Assembly (NCBI RefSeq): GCF_003815675.1
Contig: NZ_CP033918.1
Coordinates: forward strand, 496,001 to 560,000
DNA length: 64,000 nt
Direction: 5' to 3'
Source of the DNA: Chryseobacterium sp. G0186
Lineage (GTDB): Bacteria; Bacteroidota; Bacteroidia; Flavobacteriales; Weeksellaceae
This document shows, piece after piece, positions 54,511 to 64,000 of the stretch. A program made the translations under genes and the position numbers. The notes below the pieces were generated by a model, which was not told where the DNA came from, made no database searches, and saw only the letters and a program-made list of their open reading frames with translations. The number at the start of each line of letters is the position of its first letter. The stretch's first letter is position 1.

Positions 54511-55255
54511 AAAAAGAATTATCCCATGTCTGGATATTAAAGATGGATGTACGGTAAAAGGAGTCAACTTTGAGGATCTGAAAAATGCAGGAGATCCGGT
54601 AGAACTGGCGAAAAAGTATGAACAGGACGGAGCTGATGAACTTGTCTTTCTTGATATTACGGCAACCATTGAAAACAGGAAAACATTTGTGGAATTGGTA
54701 AGGGATATAGCAAGAGAGCTAAGCATTCCCTTTACTGTAGGAGGCGGAATCTCATCTGTTGAAGATGTCAGAAAACTCTTGGAAGCAGGAGCAGATAAGA
54801 TCAGCATCAATTCTTCCGCCGTAAAAAATCCTAAGTTGATTTCTGAGCTGGCAAAAGAATTTGGAAGTCAGTGTATTGTCGTTGCCATTGATACGAAAAG
54901 GATAGGAGGAACCGATCTTGTTCACATCAAGGGTGGCAGACAGGCGACAGAACTTACCACAGTAGAATGGGCAAATGAAGCAGAAGCTCTGGGAGCTGGT
55001 GAGATTCTTTTAACATCGATGGATGGTGACGGAACCAAAAATGGGTTTGATCTGCGGATCACGAAACTGGTTTCAGAAAGTATAAGTATTCCAGTTATTG
55101 CTTCAGGAGGAGCAGGTGCTGTAACTGATTTTGTTAAAGTGTTTAATGAAACAAGGGCTACGGGAGCATTGGCAGCCAGTATATTCCATTTTGATGAAAT
55201 TGGGATTAAAGATTTAAAACAAGAATTAAAAACTCAAAAAATAGACATACGATGA
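54503..55255 (+). CDS. hisF: Imidazole glycerol phosphate synthase, cyclase subunit
   Basis: TIM-barrel cyclase of 250 residues forming imidazole glycerol phosphate and AICAR from PRFAR and ammonia. ATG at 54503 gives the standard [18 protein letters not shown] two codons before is less likely. Catalytic Asp residues in CLDIKDG near 11 and [14 protein letters not shown] near 170. Works with hisH two genes upstream. Confidence 0.96.
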   Translation: MLKKRIIPCLDIKDGCTVKGVNFEDLKNAGDPVELAKKYEQDGADELVFLDITATIENRKTFVELVRDIARELSIPFTVGGGISSVEDVRKLLEAGADKISINSSAVKNPKLISELAKEFGSQCIVVAIDTKRIGGTDLVHIKGGRQATELTTVEWANEAEALGAGEILLTSMDGDGTKNGFDLRITKLVSESISIPVIASGGAGAVTDFVKVFNETRATGALAASIFHFDEIGIKDLKQELKTQKIDIR

Positions 55256-55839
55256 ACATTAATTTTAATAAAGATAACGGCCTTGTTCCTGTAGTGATTC
55301 AGGATGACAGAACATTACAGGTTTTGATGCTGGGCTATATGAATGAGGAAGCATTTGATAAGACAAAAAAAGACAAAATAGTAACATTCTTCAGCCGTTC
55401 CAAAAACAGACTTTGGACGAAAGGAGAAGAATCTGGCAATTTTTTAACGGTAAAAAGTATGGATATTGATTGTGATCAGGACACCCTACTCATCAAGGTG
55501 ATTCCAACAAATGTGGTTTGTCATACAGGAAGTTTCAGCTGTTTCGGGGAAAAGGATTTTAAGGGATTTTTATATGAACTGGAAGAAAAAATATCCCAAA
55601 GAATTGATGATAAAATAGGGAATTCCTATACATATTCACTGTATCAGAGAGGGATCAATAAAGTGGCTCAAAAAGTAGGAGAGGAAGCGGTAGAATTGGT
55701 TATTGAGGCCAAAGATAACAATGATGCTCTCTTTAAAAATGAAGCTGCTGATTTATTGTATCACTTCCTGATTCTCCTGAAGGCAAAAGGATTTTCACTG
55801 ACAGAAATTGAGGAAATTCTTCAAAACAGAAATAGGTAA
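55252..55839 (+). CDS. hisI: Bifunctional phosphoribosyl-AMP cyclohydrolase / phosphoribosyl-ATP pyrophosphatase
   Basis: HisIE fusion of 195 residues, steps two and three of the pathway. The N-terminal cyclohydrolase has [20 protein letters not shown], the metal ligands in [10 protein letters not shown] and [10 protein letters not shown]. The C-terminal pyrophosphatase from ~115 is all-helical with [16 protein letters not shown] and [14 protein letters not shown]. Last gene of the operon; terminator at its end. Confidence 0.96.
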   Translation: MNINFNKDNGLVPVVIQDDRTLQVLMLGYMNEEAFDKTKKDKIVTFFSRSKNRLWTKGEESGNFLTVKSMDIDCDQDTLLIKVIPTNVVCHTGSFSCFGEKDFKGFLYELEEKISQRIDDKIGNSYTYSLYQRGINKVAQKVGEEAVELVIEAKDNNDALFKNEAADLLYHFLILLKAKGFSLTEIEEILQNRNR

Positions 55840-55868
55840 AGCCTTTGATTTTTTTCAAAGGCTTTTTT
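55838..55868 (+). terminator. his operon terminator
   Basis: Stem AAAGCCTTTGA / TCAAAGGCTTT with a 6-nt T loop and T-run; it begins in the last bases of the hisIE stop codon. Confidence 0.88.
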
Positions 55869-55995
55869 ATTGTGAAAATAATACGTCAGTTATTGTTGCT
55901 TTGTAAAGTATTTTCATAAAACAATACTAAAAAACGATATTCTTAAATAAATATATTTTTATTTGTGAATTTCAATATAAATATTGTTAATTTTT

Positions 55996-56003
55996 TATTT
56001 TTG
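55996..56003 (+). promoter_or_regulatory. -7 box before T9SS-sorted protein gene
   Basis: TATTTTTG fits TAnnTTTG, 61 nt before the ATG at 56065. Confidence 0.45.
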
Positions 56004-56064
56004 TATGCTTTAAAAATTTAAATTAGCACAACCTTTAATAAGGTTATAATTTAAAAAACACAGG

Positions 56065-57662
56065 ATGAAAAAACTTTATTTCGGTGCATGTACCCTATGC
56101 ACTGTGTTGGGGCTGTCTGCCCAGGAAGTGTTATGGCAAAAGGATGTCAAATCCTCCACCCAGGACTTTCTAAGCCAGGTAACCACCACCATCGATCAGC
56201 AATACCTTATCACAGGAAGTTCCATTCAGGCCGATAAATTACAGCAAGGCAACAAGCAGAATAACGGTTACGATTTTCACGTCATAAAACTCAATCAGCA
56301 GGGAGAACAAGCCTGGGAGAAATACTTTTCAGGACAAAACCATGATTACCTTTCAGCCACCGTAACCACACAAGATGGCGGATTTTTGCTGGCAGGAACC
56401 TCCTATTCAGGCAAAGGACTGGAAAAAAAGACGATTCCAGGGGAGGTTCAGACGTATGGCTGATCCGAATCAATGAATTTGGAGATGAATTATGGCAGAA
56501 AACTTTAGGGTCAGCATCCGATGAAGAAGCCAGAGCCGTTATCCAAACCACAGATCTCGGATTCATCGTGGCCGGAAACGTGCAGAATTCCCCCAAGGGC
56601 TATGGTTCCAAAGATGTCTGGATTACCAGACTCGACAAGAACGGAAAAGAACTATCCCAACTGATTCTGGGCGGAAGAGGCCTTGATGAAGTTGAAAAGA
56701 TGATCCCCACCAAGGATGGAGGCGCCTTACTGGGAGTGTACTCCCGAAGCTCAGCCGTACCAACTCAGCCCAATAATACACAAAACACTCAAAATACATC
56801 CGACACCCGACAACTGACAGCTGTACAAAAACAAAGTGAGAACTTCGGCGAGGGCGACTACTGGATCATCAAGCTCGACAAAACCGGAAAAATGGAATGG
56901 GAAAAGAACCTTGGCGGCAAGGGAGATGACCACATCAGAACCCTGTCATTAACCTCAAACGGCTACCTTATTGGTGGAGAATCCAGATCCGAAAGATCAG
57001 GAAACAAGACCGTTGGCGTTGAAGAGGGAACAGACCTTTGGCTGGTTTCCTTGAACGAGCGTGGCGATGAGCAGTGGCAGAAATCCTACACCTTTGGAAA
57101 CAGGGATCTATTAATGGGCATGAATGCTATTCAGAGCCAGGATATAACCAAAGGAATTTTGCTGGGTGGCTATACCCAGGCTGAGGGAAGAATGGAAAAA
57201 GATGATGAGACATTCTGGTTGCTGTATCTGGATGGAAATGGAAATGAGCAGTGGCGAAAGCACATCAAGGGAGAATCAAAAAAACGGGAGGAAAGACTTT
57301 CAGATTTGAGACTAAACCGTGATGGCTCCATTATTCTAGCCGGGACCAGTGCCGAGGAATTGGGCAAGGAGAACTGGAAGATTGTAAAGCTTGGAGACAG
57401 GCAGGTTAACGACCTGATTGAGAAATATGACATCAAGATCTACCCGAACCCTGTATCCGACTATGCCTATGTAGAAATCGGCTTTGACTTCAAGGATGCT
57501 GATATCCTGTTGTATGACATGAGCGGAAGACAGCTTCAGAACCTGAAAACCAAGAACAGAGTAACCAAGATCAATACCCAGGCCTTGGTTCAGGGAGCGT
57601 ATCTGGTGACCATAAAAACTGATAACAATAAAACAGCGAATGCAAAGCTGATTAAGAAATAA
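56065..57662 (+). pseudogene. T9SS-sorted secreted repeat protein with a -1 frameshift
   Basis: The first frame (signal peptide MKKLYFGACTLCTVLGLSAQ) runs to 56463; reading continues one frame over with RGGSDVWLIRINEFGDELWQ. The change falls at the A7 run at 56423-56429: one more A restores a single protein of about 532 residues. The body holds repeated blade-like units (TTQDGGFLLAGTSY, TTDLGFIVAGN, TKDGGALLGVYS, SNGYLIGGES), as in beta propellers. The C-terminus IYPNPVSDYAYVEIG ... DMSGRQLQ is a type A T9SS sorting domain, so the protein is exported by the system to which porQ belongs. As written it makes only a 132-residue stub; it could also be a read error or a phase-variable switch. Confidence 0.82.
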
Positions 57663-57667
57663 ACACG

Positions 57668-60600
57668 ATGAAAAAAATATATAAAACTCCTTTGATGCTA
57701 TTGTTATTGTTTAGCATCAAAACATGGGCTCAATTTGGCAATCTCACAAATGTTGTTCCTACTACCCCTGAAATGTCCGGGCTGGTAAAGAGGGTTGATA
57801 TTCCTGTCAACTATTCGTCGGGAGCAGTAAATTATCCTTTAAATATTTATACTTTAAAGGTTGGTGATCTTGAAGTTCCCATTACCCTTAATTATACTTC
57901 AACCGGTTTTAAACAGGGAGAAAATGCGTCGAATATTGGATTGGGCTGGGATCTGGAAGTAGGAGGAAAGATTTCACATAAGGTGAATGGATTGGATGAC
58001 CTCCACTCATTGAAAGAATATTATGTTTTTCCCAATGGGTTTCCCGTTGATCATCCCATAAAGACAGGTTTTGTAAATCCGGGAGCTGCAAACTATCCTG
58101 AATATGCCCTTTTAAGGGATAATTCCAATTCACGATTAGAAGGACAAGGGACTTTTATGCGGAGCCCTGTGAGTGGCATAGATACAGAACCGGATATTTT
58201 TCATTTTTCCTATCCTGGTAAAAGCAGTAAGTTTTTTCTGGACAAGGAATTTAATGGAAAGCAAATGCCGGTGGGGAAAGAAAAGGTAAAGTTTGATGGG
58301 ACGAAGTTTATAATAACAGACATTCAGGGTAATATTTATGAATATGCTGTTCAGGATGATATTACTTTGCAATCGGATATGGTAATGCTGAGTGGATTGT
58401 ACCCTTATAGTGGTGGGAATTTGATCTATAACAATTATTATTTATCCAAAATTCAAACTAAAACCGACGTTATTGAGTTTCTGTATAATTACGTTGACTA
58501 TGCCTATGATAATCCTCCCTCTTATATGAAAGGCAGCACCAAGGATTATTTTGAAATTCCAACCGATTATTATTCCAGCTCTTTTGAAGTTAAATATTTG
58601 TCCAGGGTAACGAAACATACCCTTCCGGTATTAAGGGAGATTAAGGTTAATGACAAAACAAGAGTTTCCTTTGAATATAAAAGCACTCCCAGAGTGGATG
58701 TGAAAAATGATTTTGCAAGAAAGATTGCAGCACTGGAGAAAATAAAGATTCAGGAGGGAGGAAGCAGTTATACGGCAGTATTGGATCAGTCCTATTTTCA
58801 GTCTACTGCTAATGGAGGAGTTGTTAATGATCGTACGGCCTGGCTTAAATTGAACTCGGTGAAGATAAATGATAAGCAGTATTCATTCAAATATTATGAA
58901 GAGTCCCCAATACCAGAAAAAGATAATGAAAGCAAGGACTTTTGGGGGTATTATAGTCAGAGTGCCTCAAGATATAATGAAAAGGATTTTAAAATGTATT
59001 ATTATCTGGGGGGAAAGAAACCCGATTTAACCAGCACCCGGACTACCCTGTTAAAGGAAATCATCTATCCTACAAAGGGTAGTGATGAGTTCATTTATGA
59101 AAATAATACTTATGATGAACCAGAATATACAGAATATGGCACTAATGTTACAAGCATTGGGGTCTTCTATAGTTATGAAGAATCTAATAATGGCGATTTT
59201 TATAAGGAGGAACACTTTGAAGTAGCTAAGCGAACCAAGTTTCAGTTATTTTATAATATCCCTTTTCAACTAGGTGGGGCTACTGCAGAGGCTCAGGTTT
59301 CTTATGATGTAATCAATAAAGCTACAAATACACCTGTTCCCCTTCCTCCAATGTCCGGAAAAGGAGAGGCTGATCTTACTTTAGATCCGGGTTCCTATTA
59401 CCTGGCCATGTTTGCTAAGGGGCTTCCTGATCCTTATGTTCATCTTTATGCAGAAGAAGAGGTAGTGGTGAGTTCCGGACGGAAAAATCTTGATGTTGGT
59501 GGGGTCAGAATAGCAAAAATACTTTCAAAAGACAGCAATGGAAATGCTCTTTTTACAAAAAGCATTAATTATAATAATGAAAATAATATTTCATCGGGAA
59601 AAATCTATGATTACCCAATGGCCTATGAATTGGAACATGCGTACAGTTTCAAATATGATCCGGGTGTTTGTAAGGTGCTTGAAAAATATTTTAATCTTGC
59701 AAAATATTACAGTACTTCGATCAGTGACATATTAGGTTACAATGGGGCTACTGTATTTTATTCCAAAGCTACGGAAAGTATCACCAAGAATGGGAATGAT
59801 AATGGAAAAACAGTCTATTCATTTTATGATGAAGATGATGGGAGGTTATATTATGATAAACCATATCTTTTGTTCAATGACAATTCTTGGAAGCGGGGAT
59901 TCATAAAAAAACAGGAAATTTTTGAAAGGGGGAATTCAGTTCCTGTTAAAACCATAACAAATGATTATTCCTTTATTCAGACTCCCTCAACCCAACAAAT
60001 AGAATCAGGATTGGATTTTACAGCGCCTACAAAGCCCAATGAGTTTCATAAAATGAGCTATCAGTTTTTTGTAACCAGTCCGGAATATTTTCTTGGCTGT
60101 GGATTGGGTACGAAAAATCCTGCAGCCAATTTTGATTTTTACGGGAAAAAATTGGTGTCTGCCCAAGTAAATAAAGATAAAGAGATCATAGAGGAAAACT
60201 TCAATGGAAAGCTGCTAAGGACAGAAACTGAATATTTTTATAATAACCCCTTACACATCCAGCCTACTTCACAAAAAGTTACATTTCCCGACAAGTCTAT
60301 CCAGGAGACAACTTTTCAGTATGCCCATGAAAAAGGAAATCAGTATCTGATTAATAAAAATATTATTGGAATTCCTTTGGAGACCACTGTCGTTAAAAAA
60401 TTAAACGCAGCAGATATCGGGAAAACTATTTCTAAAATTGCAACTCTTTATCCAAGCTCAGATGCCGAGGCAACTAACAAAACATCGGGGCTGCCATTAC
60501 CTGTAAGCGTATCCAGCTTGGACGTTCAAAGTAATGCTCTGACTACAGATGTCTTGTATAAACAATACAGTGTTGCAGGTGGAAACATTTTACAATATAA

Positions 60601-61000
60601 CCTTAAACCAGACGCTAATGGAAATAGCAGTAATCCGGTATCTATTGTCTGGGGATATAACAATACATTACCTATTGCCAAGATTGAAGGGGCCAACTTT
60701 GCACAGGTTTCACCTTATATATTAGATATAGTGAATGCCTCTGATGCCGATGGCCAAGCCGCTCCGGACAATGATGAAACAACTTTGCTTCAGGCATTAA
60801 ATGATTTCAGGAATAATCCAAACCTTGCCAAATTTCAGATTACCACCTACACCTATGATCCTCTGATAGGCGTAAGAAGCATCACGCCACCATCAGGAAT
60901 CAGAGAATACTACAAGTATGATTCAATGAACAGACTGCAATCTGTAGTGGATGTAAATAATAACATCCTAAAAGAATTCAACTACCACTATAAAAACTAA
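57668..61000 (+). CDS. Large secreted protein with terminal YD repeat, Rhs-locus partner
   Basis: 1110 residues with a signal peptide ending TWAQ. The N-terminal part (VKRVDIPVNYSSGAVNYPLNIYTLKVGDLEVPITLNYTSTG, GLGWDLEVGGKISHKVNGL) resembles the SpvB/insecticidal-toxin-like start of Tc-type proteins. The centre is beta-rich. The end has TYDPLIGVRSITPPSGIREYYKYDSMNRLQSVVDVNNN, a clear YD repeat. It is 6 nt downstream of the T9SS gene and 5 nt upstream of the DUF6443 Rhs gene, and likely forms a shell or delivery component with the latter. Its AT-rich codon use differs from both neighbours. Confidence 0.7.
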   Translation: MKKIYKTPLMLLLLFSIKTWAQFGNLTNVVPTTPEMSGLVKRVDIPVNYSSGAVNYPLNIYTLKVGDLEVPITLNYTSTGFKQGENASNIGLGWDLEVGGKISHKVNGLDDLHSLKEYYVFPNGFPVDHPIKTGFVNPGAANYPEYALLRDNSNSRLEGQGTFMRSPVSGIDTEPDIFHFSYPGKSSKFFLDKEFNGKQMPVGKEKVKFDGTKFIITDIQGNIYEYAVQDDITLQSDMVMLSGLYPYSGGNLIYNNYYLSKIQTKTDVIEFLYNYVDYAYDNPPSYMKGSTKDYFEIPTDYYSSSFEVKYLSRVTKHTLPVLREIKVNDKTRVSFEYKSTPRVDVKNDFARKIAALEKIKIQEGGSSYTAVLDQSYFQSTANGGVVNDRTAWLKLNSVKINDKQYSFKYYEESPIPEKDNESKDFWGYYSQSASRYNEKDFKMYYYLGGKKPDLTSTRTTLLKEIIYPTKGSDEFIYENNTYDEPEYTEYGTNVTSIGVFYSYEESNNGDFYKEEHFEVAKRTKFQLFYNIPFQLGGATAEAQVSYDVINKATNTPVPLPPMSGKGEADLTLDPGSYYLAMFAKGLPDPYVHLYAEEEVVVSSGRKNLDVGGVRIAKILSKDSNGNALFTKSINYNNENNISSGKIYDYPMAYELEHAYSFKYDPGVCKVLEKYFNLAKYYSTSISDILGYNGATVFYSKATESITKNGNDNGKTVYSFYDEDDGRLYYDKPYLLFNDNSWKRGFIKKQEIFERGNSVPVKTITNDYSFIQTPSTQQIESGLDFTAPTKPNEFHKMSYQFFVTSPEYFLGCGLGTKNPAANFDFYGKKLVSAQVNKDKEIIEENFNGKLLRTETEYFYNNPLHIQPTSQKVTFPDKSIQETTFQYAHEKGNQYLINKNIIGIPLETTVVKKLNAADIGKTISKIATLYPSSDAEATNKTSGLPLPVSVSSLDVQSNALTTDVLYKQYSVAGGNILQYNLKPDANGNSSNPVSIVWGYNNTLPIAKIEGANFAQVSPYILDIVNASDADGQAAPDNDETTLLQALNDFRNNPNLAKFQITTYTYDPLIGVRSITPPSGIREYYKYDSMNRLQSVVDVNNNILKEFNYHYKN

Positions 61001-61005
61001 GACTG

Positions 61006-64000
61006 ATGAAAAAAATAATTATTCCTATAGGGATGCTGATCACCCAATCGGTGTTTGCACAGCTTACCTCCACCGAGAACTACATCCAATCCAAGACCTA
61101 TCTTGAGGCAGTCACCACCACAAGTACCACCGCCAGACAAATAGAAACTGTCCAGTACTTTGACGGGCTGGGCAGACCCAAGCAGGTCGTGAATGTAAAA
61201 GCTTCTCCATTGGGTAGAGATGTTGCTACTAAAATTGAATACGATGGCTTTGGAAGACAGACCATAGACTATCTTCCCGTTCCCCAATCCGGAACCCAGA
61301 ATGGAGCCATTATTCCGGATCCGCTGGCCAATGCTGCCAATACGCCCTATGGTTCAGAGAAAATTTACTCAGAAAAGATACTTGAAAGCTCACCCTTGAG
61401 CAGAATCCAACAGCAGATCCAGGTAGGCAACGACTGGGCAGCCAAGCCTGTAAAATTCCAGTATGAGGTCAATACCACCGGAGAGGTCAAAAAGTTTGTA
61501 ACCATTACCCCATGGGTAAATGGAGCCACCCAGTCAACCATCAGCCCAGCCACCGATCCTGACTCTGAAAACGGATTCTACAAAGGCGGACAGCTCTACA
61601 AGAATGTAGTGACCGATGAGGATGGAAACAAGACCATTGAGTTTAAGAATGGCAAGGGACAAACCATTCTGGTAAGAAAGGTCCTAAGTGCCACAGAAAA
61701 TGCAGATACCTATTATGTCTACAATGAGTATGACCAGTTGGCCTTTGTTATTCCCCCGTTGGCATCAGCCTCAGGATCCCTGGACCTGTCTACCCTTGAC
61801 AGGCTGTGCTACCAATACCATTATGACGGCAGAAACCGATTGGTAGAAAAGAAGCTTCCCGGGAAAGGTTGGGAATACATGGTATATGATAAACAGGATC
61901 GTTTGGTAGCCACCCAGGATGCCAATTTAAAAGCCAAGGGACAATGGCTTTATACCAAGTATGATCAGTTTTCAAGGCCCTGCATTACAGGAATTTGTAC
62001 GGGAGGTGAAAGAATTGCGGAGCAGACCCTGGCAGATGCAATAAGCTCCAATAACCTAAAGAGTATCGACTATGTTTTCTTTCCCTGGCAGGGAATGGAC
62101 GTATACTATAACTATCCCGGTACTACCTATCCGAGTTCCGATAAGTGGGTGGATATGCTGAGCGTTAATTATTATGACTTTGTTCCCGGATATAGCTTTA
62201 ATCCGTCTTTTCCGACCAGTATCTTAGGAGAGGCAACCATCAGCAGTACACCCAATGCTGATGGAATCAGTACCAAGGGGCTTGCCGTACTAAGCATCGT
62301 AAAAAACATTGAAGACAATAACTGGACAAAAAACTATTCTTACTACGATAAAAAAGGAAGAGTAATCGGAACCCATTCCATGAATCACCTGGGAGGATAT
62401 ACCAAGACGGAGTCCAGGCTAGACTTTGCAGGGGTACCCAAGCAGACTATTACCTCCCACAAAAGGAAAACCAGTGATATTGGAGTAACTGTCAAGGAAC
62501 GCTTTGAATACGACAATGCCAACAGACTCTCAAAACATTGGCATCAAGTGGATAACCAGCAGGAAGTACTATTGACAGAGAATACCTACAATGAAATTTC
62601 TCAGCTAATAAACAAAAAAGTGGGGGGCAACCTGCAAAGCATTGATTATGCCTATAACATCAGGGGCTGGATGACCGATATCAACCCTGCCCAGATGCCA
62701 CTCCCTGATTTAGGTGGAAAATTATTCACCTACAAGATCAAGTACAACCAAAAAAACGGAACCACCAATCCGGACCAGGCGCAATTTCCCGGAAAAAATG
62801 TAAAACCCATGTACAATGGAAACATTGTCGAGGTGGACTGGCGTGCCGTGGAATCCCTTGGAGTCAATCCTCCTCTGGAACCTAAGAGATATGACTATGC
62901 CTATGATGGATTAAACAGGCTGACTGCAGGATACTATCAAAATCCAAATAACCCATGGAGTAAGGAGAATACGGAGGTAATGGATTATGATATCAATGGG
63001 AATATCACCAATATGTACAGAACTTCTGTCATGGAAAATAATACCACAGCAACATTAATTGATAAGCTTACCTATAATTATAACGGAAACAGGCTTACCA
63101 GCATCAATGATATAGCTAACAATCCATCAGGATATGAAGGAGGGAACAATATCATAGATTATGATCTGAATGGTAACATGATCAATATGAAGGACAAAGG
63201 CATTCAGTCTATAGCTTATAATTTTCTGAATCTTCCTAATTCAATAAGGATTCAGCATGTTAATCCTATAGGAAAGATAAGCACCACTGATATCGGTCAT
63301 TTGTACCGTGCAGATGGAGTAAAGCTTCGTAAAATATTTACACAACAAGCTTATATGGGACTTCCCACCATTCGTATGACAGATTATCTGGATGGATTTC
63401 AGTATTCCTATATAGAGGATGGAAGCATCTGTCCTATATGCAGAACAGAGTCAGCATATGAAATCCAGGCCTACTCGAAAGCGATTGGTCCCATCATTTC
63501 AAAACCTACATGGAAGCTGGATTTTGTACCCACTTCCGAGGGGTTTTACAGTTTTACGGAAAATCGTTATATTTATCAGTATAAAGACCACCTTGGAAAT
63601 GTGAGGATAAGTTTTGGCAGAAACAGCGCAGGTGCTCTGGAAATTGTGGATGCCAATGACTACTATCCGTTTGGGATGAACCACTTGAAGACAGGGAATT
63701 CGTTTTACGGGCAGGGTTCTTACAAGAACTACAAGTACAATGGCAAGGAGCTTCAAGAGACCGGAATGTATGATTATGGAGCAAGATTCTATATGCCGGA
63801 TTTGGGAAGATGGGGTGTTGTTGATCCACTGGCAGAGAAAATGAGAACATGGTCACCATATAACTATGCTTTTGATAATCCTTTGAGATTTATTGACCCT
63901 GATGGTATGGCTCCATTGGATGATTATCGATTGAACAAGAACGGAAGTTTAAAATTGTTAAAAAAGACCAATGATAATTTTGATAGAATATATAATTCTG
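61006..64000 (+). CDS. DUF6443/Rhs repeat-associated protein, toxin-type (3' end outside window)
   Basis: Open from ATG 61006 to the window edge, at least 998 residues. Signal peptide MKKIIIPIGMLITQSVFAQ, then the DUF6443 domain (ENYIQSKTYLEAVTTTS, QTVQYF-like ETVQYFDGLGRPKQVV, EYDGFGRQTIDYLPVP). YD repeats follow (YQYHYDGRNRLVEKKLP, YDKQDRLVATQDA). The Rhs core near residues 860-965 reads YKDHLGNVRISFGRN, YYPFGMNHL, YKYNGKELQETGMYDYGARFYMPDLGRWGVVDPLAE, then NYAFDNPLRFIDPDGM. The last ~33 residues begin the variable tip, which in this family is often a toxin; its type and any immunity gene lie outside. Confidence 0.88.
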   Translation, partial: MKKIIIPIGMLITQSVFAQLTSTENYIQSKTYLEAVTTTSTTARQIETVQYFDGLGRPKQVVNVKASPLGRDVATKIEYDGFGRQTIDYLPVPQSGTQNGAIIPDPLANAANTPYGSEKIYSEKILESSPLSRIQQQIQVGNDWAAKPVKFQYEVNTTGEVKKFVTITPWVNGATQSTISPATDPDSENGFYKGGQLYKNVVTDEDGNKTIEFKNGKGQTILVRKVLSATENADTYYVYNEYDQLAFVIPPLASASGSLDLSTLDRLCYQYHYDGRNRLVEKKLPGKGWEYMVYDKQDRLVATQDANLKAKGQWLYTKYDQFSRPCITGICTGGERIAEQTLADAISSNNLKSIDYVFFPWQGMDVYYNYPGTTYPSSDKWVDMLSVNYYDFVPGYSFNPSFPTSILGEATISSTPNADGISTKGLAVLSIVKNIEDNNWTKNYSYYDKKGRVIGTHSMNHLGGYTKTESRLDFAGVPKQTITSHKRKTSDIGVTVKERFEYDNANRLSKHWHQVDNQQEVLLTENTYNEISQLINKKVGGNLQSIDYAYNIRGWMTDINPAQMPLPDLGGKLFTYKIKYNQKNGTTNPDQAQFPGKNVKPMYNGNIVEVDWRAVESLGVNPPLEPKRYDYAYDGLNRLTAGYYQNPNNPWSKENTEVMDYDINGNITNMYRTSVMENNTTATLIDKLTYNYNGNRLTSINDIANNPSGYEGGNNIIDYDLNGNMINMKDKGIQSIAYNFLNLPNSIRIQHVNPIGKISTTDIGHLYRADGVKLRKIFTQQAYMGLPTIRMTDYLDGFQYSYIEDGSICPICRTESAYEIQAYSKAIGPIISKPTWKLDFVPTSEGFYSFTENRYIYQYKDHLGNVRISFGRNSAGALEIVDANDYYPFGMNHLKTGNSFYGQGSYKNYKYNGKELQETGMYDYGARFYMPDLGRWGVVDPLAEKMRTWSPYNYAFDNPLRFIDPDGMAPLDDYRLNKNGSLKLLKKTNDNFDRIYNS

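Noticed and set aside
54358-54810. 150-residue open frame on the minus strand
   Set aside because: Antisense to the hisA-hisF junction, both of which are certain genes.
56568-57662. Independent 364-residue gene starting at GTG
   Set aside because: Its sequence continues the upstream frame's repeats without a signal peptide; it is the second part of one frameshifted gene.

Overview
This is an AT-rich chromosomal stretch of a Bacteroidota (Flavobacteriia) bacterium, most likely Chryseobacterium or a close relative. I infer this from the gene content (start of a type IX secretion gene porQ, a T9SS-sorted secreted protein, an L-lysine 6-transaminase plus aldehyde dehydrogenase pair, DUF6443-type Rhs proteins, Chryseobacterium-style bacteriocin-like peptides), from the near absence of Shine-Dalgarno sequences, and from repeated flavobacterial -7 promoter boxes (TAnnTTTG). 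No rRNA is present to prove the genus.

Layout. 1-8.1 kb is core: porQ (partial, minus), pyrH-frr, a FabH-like ketoacyl synthase, then a minus-strand ftsK-lolA group and an LptF/LptG permease. At 8.5-9.5 kb lies a complete IS982-family element with 18-bp terminal repeats and a 7-bp target duplication. 9.7-12 kb encodes two secreted surface-type proteins. 12.4-20.8 kb holds a fused ResB/CcsA cytochrome c maturation protein, an SPFH protein with an Arc-like regulator, a small membrane protein, the lysine-degradation pair and a DUF2007 protein. 21-29 kb has a GNAT enzyme, a regulator-adaptor-RND pump-outer membrane factor efflux operon, and a GNAT-MarR operon.

29-41 kb is the accessory region: secreted proteins, a tRNA-Ala(GGC), three tiny genes for cysteine-containing peptides that share a nearly identical leader (30945, 35130 minus, 36850), an alpha/beta hydrolase, a short-chain dehydrogenase broken by two -1 frameshifts beside an AraC regulator, a DUF5648-like lipoprotein, a truncated DUF4287 gene and a complete IS1182-family element.

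41-56 kb is again core-like: NlpC/P60 lipoprotein, LytTR protein, dapD, a four-gene glycan-assembly cluster, and a complete histidine operon hisG-D-C-B-H-A-F-IE. The his operon is preceded by a 16-codon leader peptide with four His codons and a visible terminator/antiterminator pair, a classical attenuator. 56-64 kb is a surface/toxin locus: a T9SS-sorted protein with a -1 frameshift in an A-run, a 1110-residue secreted protein with a YD repeat at its end, and a DUF6443/Rhs protein running off the window just after the Rhs core, where its variable tip starts.

Most noteworthy: the shared-leader peptide family with no export or modification genes beside it; the his attenuator; palindromic MITE-like repeats, one of them inside the his operon; and a promoter-terminator pair enclosing no gene that may be a small RNA.
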